From Larix kaempferi (lineage: Eukaryota; Streptophyta; Pinopsida; Pinales; Pinaceae): a DNA stretch of 64,000 bases. Position numbers and translations under genes: made by a program. Below the pieces are notes generated by a model. The model did not search any database. It was not told the DNA's origin and saw only the letters and a program-made list of their open reading frames with translations. How positions within the stretch are numbered: the stretch's first letter is position 1; every line of letters starts with the position of its first letter. Shown in pieces: positions 23,346 to 36,429 of the stretch. The stretch is taken from contig BSBM01000461.1 in NCBI GenBank assembly GCA_027924585.1, forward strand, positions 8,743,001 to 8,807,000, written 5' to 3'.

Positions 23346-24289
23346 TATCCTTACCCGTCTTCCATCGTTGTAAGGAATTAACCGCAAACTCTTATCGATC
23401 CTGGGTCGATCGTCACAACAGAGCTTCAATCGCAGCAAGAGCGTCGGGATCACTTGCCAGGGATAAACATTGTTCCAAAAATACTTGAAGTGTGCTGGAC
23501 TGCCGCGATGGTCCAGCCTTTGAGGTAGCATCGAAAGTAGAGGGAATGTCATACACAACAGTTTTACCTCAGTCTTTGTCTAATGCACGACGTGCTTGAA
23601 GAAATGCCTCTCGCTCCACATCAATGTCAAATGATACCTTCTTTTGTCCAGCTAGTCGGATCATTGATCTGTCCTCTCCAGTTGTCTTTACTCCATGAGT
23701 GACCACAGCAACAGAAGCATCTTGCGATCTTGGTTCTGCAAAAATTGTCGCGATGTTTGCACCCTGGGTCTGGTTCAGCAGGTGGATTTTCAGGTGGGTT
23801 CACATTCTGATTCTGATTTGGCCGCATATTCTGGTTCTATACTGGTTGCTGCACTTGGTTTTGCGAGGGCTACTGTGCGTGAGGCTGGTTCAGCAACTAG
23901 GGAGTATTCCCTGCTTGCCATCACGCAATCAACTGCAAATAATTCTCAACCGTGTGATCATTAACAAAACAGAACATACACTGGTTCTGCAGCAGTGGAC
24001 AGTCTCACTGGTAGTGTCCCCATACCGCACAATTATAGCATTGAACAAGTCCGTGACCACCTCATCCTCCTCCTCGACCAAATCCTCTGCCACGTCCTCC
24101 TCGGTATCCTCCCTGGAATCCTCCCTGCTACTGGTATTGTGGTTGGTTGAACTATTGCTGCATTGGTGTCAGTTGCATTCCTTGCCCTTGCTGTGCATAC
24201 AGTAGTTGTTGTACATACTGTGGCTGCTATGGAGCCATCTGCATTGGAGCATATTATAGCATGAACTGCGGCGGTTGCTACTGCTGCGA

Positions 24290-26080
24290 TATAAACTACA
24301 TCTGCTGTTGAGGTAGCGGTTGGGATACCTGTGGCTGCAGTTGCGACTGTTGTACGACACGTTGGTCGTCCTTTACATAGAACATGTCATACATTCTTTC
24401 TTGTAGCAACCCGTATGCATGACAATCCTTGTCGTTGTGACCCACCGATTTGCAAAATGTACAATAAAGATTCCTCGTAGTTGTGACCATTTTCTGCATA
24501 GATGGGAAATTGTCATGGCTATGCCCATATACCTGGCAGACGTGACACCACGGCATGCTACCACCATTCAACGGATTTGGCACTCCTAAAACCAAATAAT
24601 TGCAGAAATCCAGGCAATTGTCCTTCGTATGCCCTTCTCCTCGGCATCGCATACACCATACTTCATCGCGCTGTTCCTTGCCCTTCTTTAAATTTTGCAG
24701 TTGTATAGTCAAGTTAGCGAGCTATGTCTGTATCTGCGACATCCCAGCTACAGTTTTTCCAATCGGCGACGCCTCCAATCGTATTGCAATCTCTAGAGCT
24801 TCACTGGGTGTCGAGATGTTTTGTTGCATCAATGGAAGCCGAATATCCGGTAGCAATTCTGTGATGAACCACTCTTTATGTTGGACGGTGCTCATGTCGA
24901 AACTAACCCTTGCCATCAGCGTCTTGAATCGCTGGTCGAAATCCCACACTGTCTCATTGGGATACTGCTTAATTTAATTCAATTCCGTAATATATTGAGC
25001 CTCAGACTTGGGCTTTCTAAATTCTGCAATCAATCCATCCTGGATCTCATTGAGTGACTTCTCTGGGGCTCCTGTAGGGACTATAACAAACTTCATAAAC
25101 CAATCTAATGCACGACCTCGCAAAGTTGTCACTAACTGTCCTTTCTTAGTGGAATCATCAGTGATCTGTTTTACGGTCCAGATCACGTCACACAAAAACC
25201 AATAATGTTATAGGTTGTCTGTCCCACTCCTGTGAAACAACGGTAACTTAGCATCATCACCTGCCATTCTGGGCTTCCTTCCTCCTTTCATTGTACTACT
25301 ACCGATTAACTTTTGTGGTATTGACGAACTTGGCAATGTCAAAGTGGTATTTCTTGCTATCTGAGAGATAGTGAGTGGAGGTGTGGGTACGTTGGTGTTG
25401 GGGTTTGGTCCTGCCTCTATCCTGGGCGTATCCTGGTTGTCCTTGTCAGGACTGTGAGGTCGCTTCATCCCGTGTGGTCTTCCATCATGGCCTTGTAGTT
25501 TGACTGCAGCAGGACCTTCTCCTGTCCTCTACCTCTTTTCCTGTAGGAACCTTGCTCCTCCCCTCATAAGACCACTTTATTCCTCGGCTTCACTCACAGT
25601 CTCGTCATGACCTACACCCATCTACCCCTTATCATTCCATGTACCTCCCCCCAACTATCGCAGTACCCACGGCCTCCACCCACCAGGATTTCTACTAATC
25701 AAGATGCATCTTCAATATACCTTTTCCGCAAATAAGCATCTTAATCGACAGTTGAAGCAACAACACCCTAGGTTTGCGAAAAAAATATCTTTTGGCTTCA
25801 CTATAGGATTTCTGAGTATCAACTGCGAATTATGTGATATAGCCCTCTAGGACGCTATCGAACCACACTTAGACAGCTCGCGATGCTTTATTATCAACCT
25901 CCTGCAGCTCTTGAATCAACTCGGGGGTCCAGGTCATCCGTTCACCACCTTGCAAGTTCCTCTTTTGGAAGGTCAACTTCGCCAACCACTCATACAGGAT
26001 GACTGGGAATTCACATAAAAACCACTCGTGCAGTCCGTCATGAATATATCTATCCACCCATTGATCTACTGTCATTCAAG
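24290..26080 (-). pseudogene. Gypsy gag with three zinc knuckles, interrupted
   Basis: The capsid part spans about 24720-25200 (LVTTLRGRALDWFMKF, EIQDGLIAEFRKPKSEAQYI, WDFDQRFKTLM). The nucleocapsid part at 24400-24650 carries CMRCRGEGHTKDNC, CHVCQVYGHSHDNF and CTFCKSVGHNDKDC; the middle knuckle has lost its last Cys. A proline-rich N-terminal frame is at 25208-25468 and a possible first segment at 25869-26075. In-frame stops at about 24720, 24972 and 25207 separate the pieces. A Gln-rich tail leads toward protease. Confidence 0.85.
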
Positions 26081-26188
26081 TGTTCTAGCTTTCTTCTTCA
26101 GTGAATTCTTGTATCTTTTGATCAAACCATTCCTGTATCTCGGGTTTCATCGGGTGTCACAACATATCCTCCTTTCACTTCACACACA

Positions 26189-26206
26189 GTCCCGGCAACG
26201 GAACCA
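26189..26206 (-). other. Primer-binding site, Asp tRNA type
   Basis: TGGTTCCGTTGCCGGGAC on the minus strand, two bases inside the 5' LTR, resembles the TGGCGCCGTTGCCGGGGA site common in plant Athila/Tat elements. Confidence 0.8.
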
Positions 26207-26208
26207 TT

Positions 26209-27024
26209 TGTTGACTCAAACCCAGTCGACAGGGGTTCCCATCACTATCGACACCAACCCACCACGATCTCCCTAAGCATCGGCCCAAGCAGGTTTTACC
26301 CTACCCAGCAACACCTGCAAAGAAGATGCGGTCTCACCCAAGGTGATCAAGGGAGAGTGGACAGAACCATGTTTCCGCTGAATGAAGGAGGATGCGTGTG
26401 GCATCAGCTACTTAATATTATTGCAACATTCAATAGTAAATCTATGCATTCACTTCGACATTATTAGACTCGTAGAATCATTTAATGGAAACATTTATTG
26501 TTGCAGTAGATTATAACAGTATAATGACTATTGCATCAAAGAAACATTGCATTACCATCAAAAGACAGAAGACACTCCAGGATTGCACAGAATAGTTTCA
26601 TCACTTCATATTATTACTGCGAAAACCCAATACAATGCCTCTACAGATCACAGATTTCAACAATATCTCTCAGTCTCAGAGCATACGCACAAACCATATA
26701 TCAAAAACTTCTCTTCTTTTTCCCTTCTCCTTACAACCTGCAACTTTATGTATATATATAGGCTTTGCCTTTGCAATGTTTGTCCACTTACTAACAACTT
26801 CATAACCAACTCTTGGACAAATGACCCAAAAACCTGCCTACTGCGGTATAATTAGCTCAAAAATACATTTCATATGGTCCAATGACCCAAAAACCCGCCT
26901 ATTGCGGTACAAACGACTCAAAAAATACATAAAATAATCGAGCCTTCTTCTTTCCACAATTTCGTCTGACATGTCGTAGCATCGTCGGTGCTGCGATTCT
27001 TCCTTATCAAACCGCCTGCCAACA
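26209..27024 (-). repeat. 5' LTR of element E
   Basis: 816 bp, clearly homologous to 19323-20197 but diverged and lacking the extra tandem units. The TATA-like TATATATATAG is near 26750-26761. It is followed by the GTTAA target duplication. Confidence 0.9.
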
Positions 27025-27271
27025 GTTAAGTATTAATTGTGGTCATCTTTAAAATAAATGCTAGTAAATGATTAAGAAGATTATTGTTAATGTAATCAAT
27101 AAATATTAATGAAGAGTTAATAATGTGAGTGGGTGATAATAATGTTGGTACTGAATTGATTAATTTTAACTAAATATTAATGATATCAATTAGTTCAATT
27201 GCTTGGTTTACCAATGATAATGGTGTAAATAGTATTGATAAGATTATTATTGACTTGATTAGTAAATTGTA
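27025..27271 (+). repeat. LTR-like sequence F1, right part
   Basis: It continues F1 after element E and matches 33402-33592, sharing AAATAAATGCTAGTAAATGA and ACCAATGATAATGGTGTAAA. Homology ends at AAATTGTA. Confidence 0.7.
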
Positions 27272-28257
27272 GGGTCATTGCAAGCTAATGAGGGTCACTT
27301 TTGGCACATTAGATGTAATAGAAAACTGAAAAATTAGGCATCCCTCAACTTGGATTTTTTGAGATACTTACGCAAAATATCTTGCATTGAGTAAAAAAGA
27401 TGAAATCTAGGAAATTGAATCATGTTTCCAAATATATAACTTTTATGTACTGAAAATTTGCATAGCTATTTCAAGTTTCATTTTTCATAACAAACACTTT
27501 TTATTTTTCATGCAAATGCTAAGGTTTATGTTTTTGTGGGTGCAGCCTTTGAGGGCCTAAATGATGGAATCAAGCTACCAAAATGGGCATGCATGTAGAG
27601 AACATATAGCACTAGTGCATCATTATTTTTTGAAAATTAAATTTATAATTTTATAATTTTTTATAATTGTATAAGTGATCAAACCTCGAAAATAGTACAT
27701 CTTTTGTGAGTGCATCCTTTGAAGGTCTTAATGCAAAAATCATGAAATGGGGTTTTGATAGAACGTGGAGGTTAGTGTCTACTTGTGCACCATAGAATTT
27801 ATTTTTTAAATGATTAAGAATTGAAAAATTTATGGAAGAAACACTAACAGTGTGTTTCACGAGTTAAGGAGGTAGGACACAAGAAATTGAAAAAAAATAG
27901 AAAAAATTAATATTTTTAAATAAAAGTTACGTATTTGGAATCTGCAGAAAAAAATGTTATTTGTGTTTAAGATTTCGTCAAAAATGAATGTGTGTAGCAT
28001 ACTGTAACGAGTGGCTAAGCACAGGCTTCTCTAGAAATTGGAAGAAATACCCAATTAGCTTTGGTTTACCATTACCATAGCACAGGTTTGGTATTACCGA
28101 AGCAAACTCCAAAGCATACACATAGGATTATGGTTGACATGCGAGCAAGTGAGTTGGCTTGGTTTAGGCTCTAACAAACACAAGTGTGTTCTATTTAAAT
28201 TCAAAAAATATTCCTATGCTTTTATAATTTCATAACACGAATGCGATATATAACAAC
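27272..28257. other. AT-rich spacer with a diverged duplication
   Basis: Two related segments start TTTGTGGGTGCAGCCTTTGAGGG (27533) and TTTGTGAGTGCATCCTTTGAAGG (27704), each followed by a statement of similar AT-rich sequence. No gene is recognisable. Confidence 0.5.
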
Positions 28258-28282
28258 ATAACGCGTGCGCGTTCTGTAGTGC
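28258..28282. repeat. GCGTGCGC direct repeat, left
   Basis: ATAACGCGTGCGCGTTCTGT resembles 31790-31812 (ATAATGCGTGCGCATTTTGT); the differences are all transitions. Related GCGTGCG copies occur at 31742 and 31768. Confidence 0.55.
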
Positions 28283-28309
28283 AAAAACGCGCTAGCATGA
28301 TTTAAATCA

Positions 28310-29026
28310 TAAAATCTATGTTTAATACTTGAGAGGGGGTGGGGAAGACTCAAGGGCATTTTTGGTTAATAGTTGAGAAGTGGTGGGGAAGGGTCAAGGG
28401 ACTCTATGGTTAATATTTAATAGGGGTGGGAAAGGGTCAAGGGCTTAGAACGATGTTGGAAGCTTGATTGGGGAGAGATGAAGGGAATGGGAACATGATG
28501 GGCTACAGGGGTGAAGGGCACTGGAGCTTGAGAGCACTATTAGGAGTAAAAGAGGTTCTGAAGAGGTATAGGGTTAGAAGTTGAAAGTGAGACTTGAGTG
28601 ACAAGGGGGGTTGGATGGAGGCAAGGGGGATGTGAGAGAGAAAGAAATAATACAAGGGGGGAGAGACATAGAGAGAAGGAGGGAGAGGGACAATGGGGAG
28701 GAATGGATTTAGGGGGAGTGAGAGATAGATGGGGATAGAATGAAATAAAGAGATAGGAAGGGAGGGATAAAAAGTGTTGGTGGGAGACATGCAGGGAGTG
28801 GTGGCGATGGAGAGAGAGAGAGAGAGAAAGAGATAATATGAGAGGAGGGGGAAGGGACATAAAGTGAGAGAGAGAGAGAGAGAGAGGGAGTGATGGAGAG
28901 ATGGGGATAGGTTCAGGGAAAGATAACATGAGGGAAGGAGAGAAGGTAGGGTGACGGATGGATGGATAAAGGTGGAGATAGATATGGATGGAGGGGAAAT
29001 GGGTTTGAGAAGGGAAAGGGGCATAA

Positions 29027-29076
<50 letters not shown>

Positions 29077-29968
29077 TTGGGGAGAGAGAGGCTAGAGGGA
29101 GGTGTGAACGACAAAGAAAGTGAGAGGTTGTGTGTGTGTGTGTGGTAGGGAAGGAGGAATCAGTGGGGTGGCAGGGAAGAAAATGGTGTAAGGGATAGAA
29201 AGCAACATAGAGGGAGGGAGGTAAAGGGAGTGAGGGACATATCCATGGATAGATCTAGAGAAAGAGATAGGGAGGGAGGGATACAAGGTGAGAGAGAGAG
29301 GGAAAGGGGGAGGGATAAAGACACATAGGGTTAGTGATTAAGGGCGAACGAAGCGAGAGAGTGCTATAGGGACCTGGATAATTACGAAGATAAAGAGAAG
29401 GTGGAGAGAGAGAGTGAGAGAGTGAGAGAAAAGGGGATAGGTTGAGGCAAAGATAACAGTAGGGAGATATAGAAGGGGAGAAGGGGAGAGACGATGAGAG
29501 AGGGAGGGATGGAGGGGTATTTTTGGTTAATATTTGAGAAGGGGTAGGGAAGGGTCAAGGGAATCTATTGTTAATATTTAATAGGGGTGGGAAAGGGTCA
29601 AGGGCTTAAAAGGATGTTGGAATATTGAGTGGGGAGAGATGAAGGTAATGGGAGCATGATGGGATACAGGGGTGAAGGAAAGTGGGGCTGGAGAGCACTA
29701 TTAGGAGTAGAAGAGGTTCTGAAGAGGTATAGGGTTAAAAGTTGAAAGTGAGACTTGAGTGACAAGGGGGGATGGATGGAGGCAAGGGGGATGTCAGAGA
29801 GAAAGAGAGAATACAAGAGGGGGGATAGACATAGAGAGAGGGAGGGAGAGGGACAATGGGGAGGAATGGATTTAAAGGGAGTGAGAGATAGATGGGGATA
29901 GAATGAAATAAAGAGATAGGAGGGGAGGGACAGAAAGTGTTGGTGGGAGACATGCAGGGAGTGGTGGC

Positions 29969-30024
<56 letters not shown>

Positions 30025-30251
30025 GAGAGGAGGGGGAATGGACATAAAGTGAGAGAGAGAGAGAGAGAGAGGGAGTGATGGAGAGATGGGGATAGGTTGA
30101 GGGAAAGATAAGAGGAGGGAGGGATAGAAGGTGAGAAAGAGAGAGATGGTTAGAGAGGGAGGGAGAGAAGGTAGGGTGAGGGATGGAGGGAGAAAGGTGG
30201 AGATAGATATGGATGGAGGGGGAATGGGTTTGAGAAGGGAAAGGGACATAA

Positions 30252-30296
<45 letters not shown>

Positions 30297-31026
30297 TTGA
30301 TGGTTGGGGAGATAGAGACTAGATGGAGGTGTGAGTGACAAAGAAAGTGGGAGGTTGTGTGTGTGTGTGTGATAGGGAAGGAGGAATCAGTGGGGTGGAA
30401 GGGACAAATATGGTGTAAGGGAGAGAAAGTGACATAGAGGGAGGGAGGTAAAGGGAATGAGGGACATATCCAAGGACAAATCTAGAGAAAGAGATAGGGA
30501 GGGAGGGATACAAGGTGAGAGAGAGAGGAAAGGGGGAGGGATAAAGGCATAGAGGGTTATTGATTAATGGAAAACAAAGGGAGAGAGTGTTATAGGGAGG
30601 GATAATTGTGAAGATAAAGATAAGGTGGAGAGAGAGAGTGAGAGAGTGAGAGATACGGGGATAGGTTGAGGCAAAGATAATAGCAGGGAGAGATAGAAGG
30701 CTAGAAGGGGAGAGACAGTGAGAGAGGGAGGGATGGAGGGATAAAGGTGAAGATAGAGATGGAAGGAGGGGATGGATTTGAGAGGGGCAAGGGACACAAT
30801 GTGTGTGGGTGGGGGGGAGAGAGAGTGAGAGAGAGAGATAGAGAGAGAGAGATGGTGGGGGACATAGAGACTAGAGGGAGCAGTGAGCGACAAAGAAAGT
30901 GTTAGGTTGTGAATGTGTGTGTTTGTAATAGGGAAGGATGGATCAGTGGGGTGGTAGGGACAGGGATGGAGTAAGGGTGAGAAAGCAACATCGAGGGAGG
31001 GATGTAGAGGGAATGAGGGAATGTGC

Positions 31027-31075
<49 letters not shown>

Positions 31076-31610
31076 AAAGAGAGAGAGAGAGAGAGAGATG
31101 GTTGGGGAGAGAGAGACTAGAGGGAGGTGTGAGCGACAAAAAAAGTGGGAGGTTGTGTGTGTGTGTGTGTGATAGGGAAGGAGGAATCAGTGGGGTGGTA
31201 GGGACGAAGAAGGTGTAAGGGAGAGAAAGAGACATAGAGGGAGGGAGGTAAAGGGAGTGAGCGACAGATGCAGAGAGAGATAGAGAGATCCAGGAACAGA
31301 TCTAGAGAGAGATAGGGAGGGAGGGATACAAGGTAAGAGAGAGAGGGCAGGGGGGAGGGATAAAGGCATAGAGGGTTAGTGATTAAGGGAGAAGAAGGGA
31401 GAGAGTGCTATAGGGAGGGATAATGGCGAAGATAAAGAGAAGGTGGAGAGATGGAGATTGGGGTGGTAGGGACATGGATGGATTAAGGGAGAGAAAGAAA
31501 CATATCGGGAGGGTTGTAGAGAGAATGAGGGATAGATATTTAGAAAGAGATAGGGGATATCTAGGGATTATTGGGAGAGAGTTAGGGGGGTATAGAGATA
31601 AACATTTATA
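28310..31610. repeat. 3.3-kb purine-rich higher-order repeat array
   Basis: The plus strand is overwhelmingly A and G, with many (GA)n runs and (GT)n tracts (for example 29021-29044, 30252-30272, 31031-31072). Long units recur: GGGTCAAGGG plus TTAATATTTAATAGGGGTGG at 28391 and 29552 (period 1161), and GGGTTTGAGAAGGGAAAGGG at 29001 and 30225. A GGAGGAATCAGTGGGGTGG segment recurs near 29152, 30380 and 31180. Long Ser/Leu/Pro frames on the minus strand are by-products of pyrimidine bias. Confidence 0.9.
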
Positions 31611-31741
31611 TATATGCATGAAAAGAAGGGAACAATAAAAAAATTTGTTTTGTATGTAACCATACAAAACATTTGTTTTCTTTTGATTTTATTCGTTGCC
31701 TTAGCAGTGCACCTAACCTATTTATTGTGCTTAACAATATT

Positions 31742-31812
31742 GCGTGCGGATTTTTCTTCTCCATATCGCGTGCGCATTTTACCTTTATATAATGCGTGCG
31801 CATTTTGTAACT
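31742..31812. repeat. GCGTGCGC direct repeats, right
   Basis: Three copies of (T/C)GCGTGCG(C/G)ATTTT at about 31742, 31768 and 31793, spaced 25-26 bp, flank the purine array on its right. Confidence 0.6.
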
Positions 31813-32782
31813 ATATAAACAGTGGACTGTCCCTATCTGATAACAACTTTACTCTGTCTAAACGAAAAACAGGTTATCGCCCGATTTTTTGAACAGCGCA
31901 GGAGCCCGCCACTAGAAATATTCACAATACACCATCTCCATCATTATTTTTGTTATGCAGGTGCGGCATTGAGGACATCTTTCATGGTTGATCAATGTGG
32001 TGTTGGGTTATATGGTCATATTTGAAGAAGAAAATCAACAATCTTGAAGAATCGCCAATTGAGTAACACCAAAGATAAGGTCTTTTAAAGATTCATTTTG
32101 CCTATATTTGAGAAGCACACAAGATAAGATATCAAGCTTCAAGACCATTTCATGGTGATGGTGGATATACACAATTGTACAAGAGAATCAACTTGAGGAA
32201 CAATTTATGATTTAACTTTCATTTTCTTATTATTGAAGAGCACCAAAGTTAATTTTTCTCATTCATCATTTTTTTGATGGGAAATATGAACAATTGAGAA
32301 GGAAGATTGAAGCACCTTGAAGGATCTATAGTTCTAAAGCACTAAAGGTTTGAAATCTTGTAATTGAAGAGCAGCAAAAACAAACTATATTGAATTGATC
32401 ATTGTGGTGATGGGGAATGTACGTAACCAAGGAAGAAGAGACCTCAAGAAGTCATTGAAGAAGAGAAAGAAAAGAAAAGAATAGACATGATGAATCAGAG
32501 GATTTCTTTGGAAACTAATCTAAATCCAATTATAAAGGATACCACGGTTCATCCTATTAATCCATGACAAGAAAAAAGGAAGCATTCACTAGAGGGACCT
32601 TCCATTTCCACAATAGTTGTTGAACAAGCACCCCATGTAAGTAATCAAGAAGAAAAATGTAGGTGCTCATTAGGGGATGTTTGAATTCCCACTTCAAGTC
32701 AAAGTGATAAGTTACCATCTCAAGATGAAGCTCATGAAGAAACACCAAATTTGTTCACCTCTTGTTGTTATACAAGTGATCA
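31813..32782. other. Unassigned sequence
   Basis: Mostly purine-rich text with loosely repeated GAAGAGCACCAAAG-like phrases at 32070, 32235 and 32365. No coding frame with recognisable features. Confidence 0.4.
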
Positions 32783-33592
32783 AGTCAGAGGGTCACGCTA
32801 CACCTCACTCGACAAGGTGTGTGATGATGACTGCTGGGTACCTACTAGGGAATCTTGGTCGATGTAGTCAACACTTCCTCTTATGGGTTCTAACTGGAAC
32901 TGGTCATGGCGTGACACTTCAGCGTAGTCCAACAGAGGAAGGATATGATGTGGAAGTTAGTTTTGAACTAGGTAGAAGGAGGTAGGTAGATAGGTATGTC
33001 ATAGAAGTAAAAAGGAAAACATAATTCAATGTACTGAAAACCTTTGATTGATTCTTTTGTCGTAATTCAGTATGTTATGTTGTTTCATGTATTATAATAA
33101 ATGGAGATAGTCATTGAAATTCTTCTCTCGGTATGTGTCGACTGATAGCGATTTATGTAATTATGTGGTATGCTTGTTTTAGTATTATTAGTGTACCTAC
33201 ACGAGGTATGGAAGCCATAGCTACGCTTACATAACTCGCCTATATAGGCTGGTATTAGTTATCTACTACGCTATTACAGTTAAGCTCTAATGCATTGTGA
33301 TTGTGAATAAATTCCATTGGGAATTAATTATTACATATGTAGTTATGCATTGATATAATTGCGTCAGGTTATAAATGGAAGGTTTAATTGTGGTTAAGGT
33401 TAAGTATTAATCGTGGTCATCTTTAAAATAAATGCTAGTAAATGATTAAGAATATTATTATTAAAATAATTAATAAATATTAATGAAGAGTACTAAATAT
33501 TAATGATATCAATTAGTTCATATTCGGTTTACCAATGATAATGGTGTAAATAGTATTGATAAGATTATTATTGACTTGATTAATAAATTGTA
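32783..33592 (+). repeat. LTR-like sequence F2 (partial)
   Basis: It matches F1 from 18697 to 27271 without element E, so it shows the pre-insertion state around GGTTAAGTATTAAT. It lacks the first 640 bp of F1 and has lost about 50 bp near 33490. Sequence to about 33720 may be more of the same LTR. Confidence 0.7.
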
Positions 33593-35819
33593 ATGGGGTG
33601 TGATAATCATTGGGTAAATAATTAGTGGTACTAATAATTGATTAATGAACAATTGTTGTCAATTAATTAATTAATAGATCATTATTGATTAAATACTGAT
33701 TTTAATAACCACTGGAGGGTGAATTGGTGATGTATACCATAGTAACAATCTAATATCTTATCACAGCTCATTGAAGTAAATAATGTTAAATATAAAAAAT
33801 TTAACCGAACTTTAGAATTAATTAAGAATTATGTATAATTATTGATTGACAATAATAATTATCATAAAAGTAATGGATTGGTTGGATTGTGCGGTACTCA
33901 GGTTTTGGGATCGGGGGTCGAAGAAGCAACTCTTGGAGCTGGGTGGTCAGCTAGACTATCCTAGTTGGCAGACAAGCAGATCAAGTTTAGGCGATTGAGT
34001 ACTCTAAGGGTTTGGGTTTTTCTTTTACAGGTATTTTATTTCTTTATTGTTGTCCTTTTATTTATATGTGGAAGGAGGTGGAACACTAATTTAATTCAAT
34101 GAATAATATGTTGTGTAATTTAATTCTAACATGTATTGAAAATTTTGATCTATACCTACAATTACCTCATATTTTAATTGTTTTCTACCTGAACATGAGA
34201 CATATTAACTTAGAATGACACAGAAGCAAATACAGACAAGTAGTCAACAAGTTAGAGTAGCTAAATAAACCAATGGATTTAGAAAAGATGTTTTGAGCAA
34301 ACCAATGACTTATTTAGGTCCCTACACCTACCATGAATTGAATCTATATATCCATATCATGACTATTAAATCTGTGCATATAAAATTTTTCCATAAACAT
34401 TAAATTAAGTAAATACATAATAGCAGATATCAATCATGGAATTCATATGCAAATGAGAAACTTATATTTTTTAACAAAAATAGTCCTCCAATTGATTGTA
34501 GATGAAAGATGTTCCGCCTAGGAGTAGGCTCTCTATCACACCATTTCTTTCTACGGTAAAGTCTTCCATGATTTGGGGCTATCAATCTATAACAACCCCA
34601 AATATTGAAAATGCACAATTTTTAAAAAAAAATCAATATGCTCATAAGGAAACTAAATCTTTCGTAATACTTAACTCATGATGAAATATTCAATGGTTTG
34701 AATAGCACTTTCATAATTTCACTACTCTGTCTTTCATCATACCTGAACTAATACATGGGAAAAATTCATGGATTATAAACTTAAGTACTTATAATAGAAA
34801 GTATTTCTTTATTTGTTAATACAACCAAAGCAATTTCAAAATATTACTGACTCATTCTATTCAATCTCAATGATTTCCTTTCCCATACATAACAACTCTT
34901 TTCCTTACCATACCCTTTAATTTTAGGACATTCAACATACCATTCAATGCAAACTTAACTATTATACAAATGATCAATGACCACATCATCACTATGATCA
35001 CAACAAATTCATAATAATATAGACCATAATTGAAAATTTCATACTAAGTATCCCTATGAGTTTACTTCCTACCTTAAACTCTTTTCTCATGTACAACCTA
35101 TCTATCATCAATTAATATATATCACCGAATGCACACGTCCATTCTTCATGGATCATCTTTATACCCATGGTCTTAAATGTTTTATATATATGTTTATATA
35201 GCTATATATGGATATAATCCTATCTGCATAAAATCATTACTTTTATATATATCAAACAAAACTTAAAATACCTTTTAACCATAAAAAAAAATTAGTAAAG
35301 GGATCGAAGCTGAGAGAACAATTTCAATCATCCATTGAAATCATAACCCCCGGTTACACATAGATATCGTGGATCAATCCAACGAATACTTCATCAACAT
35401 AATAAACAACATTAATTCGGAGAGGTGGGTAATGGATCCACTATCTGTTAAGCAAACAATTCATCGTGGATTAAGAGGCAATATCTCCTAATAGGGGATC
35501 AACTTAAATGTAACTGCAACAGGATAAACAAGGGGTAGGTGCAATGAGCTAATTGCATGCCTCAATTTAACTAATAAAACAAGATTGTTTACAAGCAAAC
35601 ATTTACTCCCAAGATTGATCGTCCCTCTGTTCTATGCCATGTAGGAAGAGGTTGACTAATAATTACACAAAGTCTCATTAAGATAATATATACCAAACAA
35701 AAATTAAGCATTCAATTTCATTAATAAATAGTGGATCGTGTTTCCAATTAGACTAGCAGATAACCAATCATTCCACTCTAGTAGAATCCATCTCTCACTC
35801 TTTTAAACAGAGAATTAAA
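33593..35819. other. AT-rich spacer, no gene recognised
   Basis: Only short frames. A small motif with GGCTCTCTATCAC near 34528 is the complement of the GATAGAGAGCC core of the 5.7-6.1 kb repeat cluster, possibly one dispersed copy. Confidence 0.4.
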
Positions 35820-35829
35820 ATGCCAACGT

Positions 35830-36410
35830 TTACATAAACGATCGATCTCGATATATGATCGATCCCTTATCTGGACAAAGAATAAATATTTAAACGTTTT
35901 CTCAAAGGGTCAATCTCCAGAGAGAGTTGATCTCTGTAATTCAAGGACAACATATAAAATCGAAACACATAAAAAGAGAATCTAATCGCATAAAGGATCG
36001 ACCTCTTAACTTTTTTAAAACATCAATTCGGATATCCACCATAAACACAAAATCGATCTCCATAGAGAATCGACCTGCTAAATTTTAAACAACAATTAAA
36101 ATGTTTATCATAAAGAGAGGATTGACCTGTTAACTTTTGCATAGAGCATTTAAACCGATGGTCGGTCTTTGTTCAGGATCGACGTCTTATCGTTTTCACA
36201 GAGAATGCCTAAAAATCATTTAAACAAAGGATCAATCTTTGTAGAGAATCGACCTCTTAATATTTTGTACAGATAAATATATCAAACAAAAACAGAGGAT
36301 TGATCTCTGTAGAATATCGATCCATTAAATATTTGACAATAAATAAAATGTACACATTAACCAGATGATTGATCCCCATAGAGAATTGATCTCTCCCATT
36401 AAAATGTCTC
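35830..36410. repeat. Tandem inverted-repeat array based on GGATCGATCTC
   Basis: About seven diverged units of 65-120 bp. Each has a GGATCGATCTC-like arm, a short spacer (TGTA or CATA), its complement GAGAATCGACC, then AT-rich text with TTAAAATG. Examples start near 35839, 35908, 36055, 36160, 36229, 36296 and 36363. The clearest is GGATTGATCTC-TGTA-GAATATCGATCC. Confidence 0.7.
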
Positions 36411-36429
36411 AACACAATAATATATAACC

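Larger units (their letters stand above)
19323..27024 (-). mobile_element. Ty3/gypsy deletion derivative (element E)
   Basis: A 7.7-kb minus-strand element flanked by the 5-bp target duplication GTTAA (19318-19322 and 27025-27029). Order on its strand: 5' LTR, Asp-type PBS, gag with zinc knuckles, protease, first part of RT, then directly the end of integrase, a 1.1-kb untranslated stretch and the 3' LTR. The RT core, RNase H and integrase catalytic core are missing, and the rest has several stops. It cannot move by itself. Confidence 0.9.

Noticed and set aside
28503-31235. Long Ser/Leu/Pro/His-rich minus-strand frames (up to 223 codons)
   Set aside because: They are direct translations of the pyrimidine strand of the GA/GT-rich repeat array; composition and repetition explain them without any gene.
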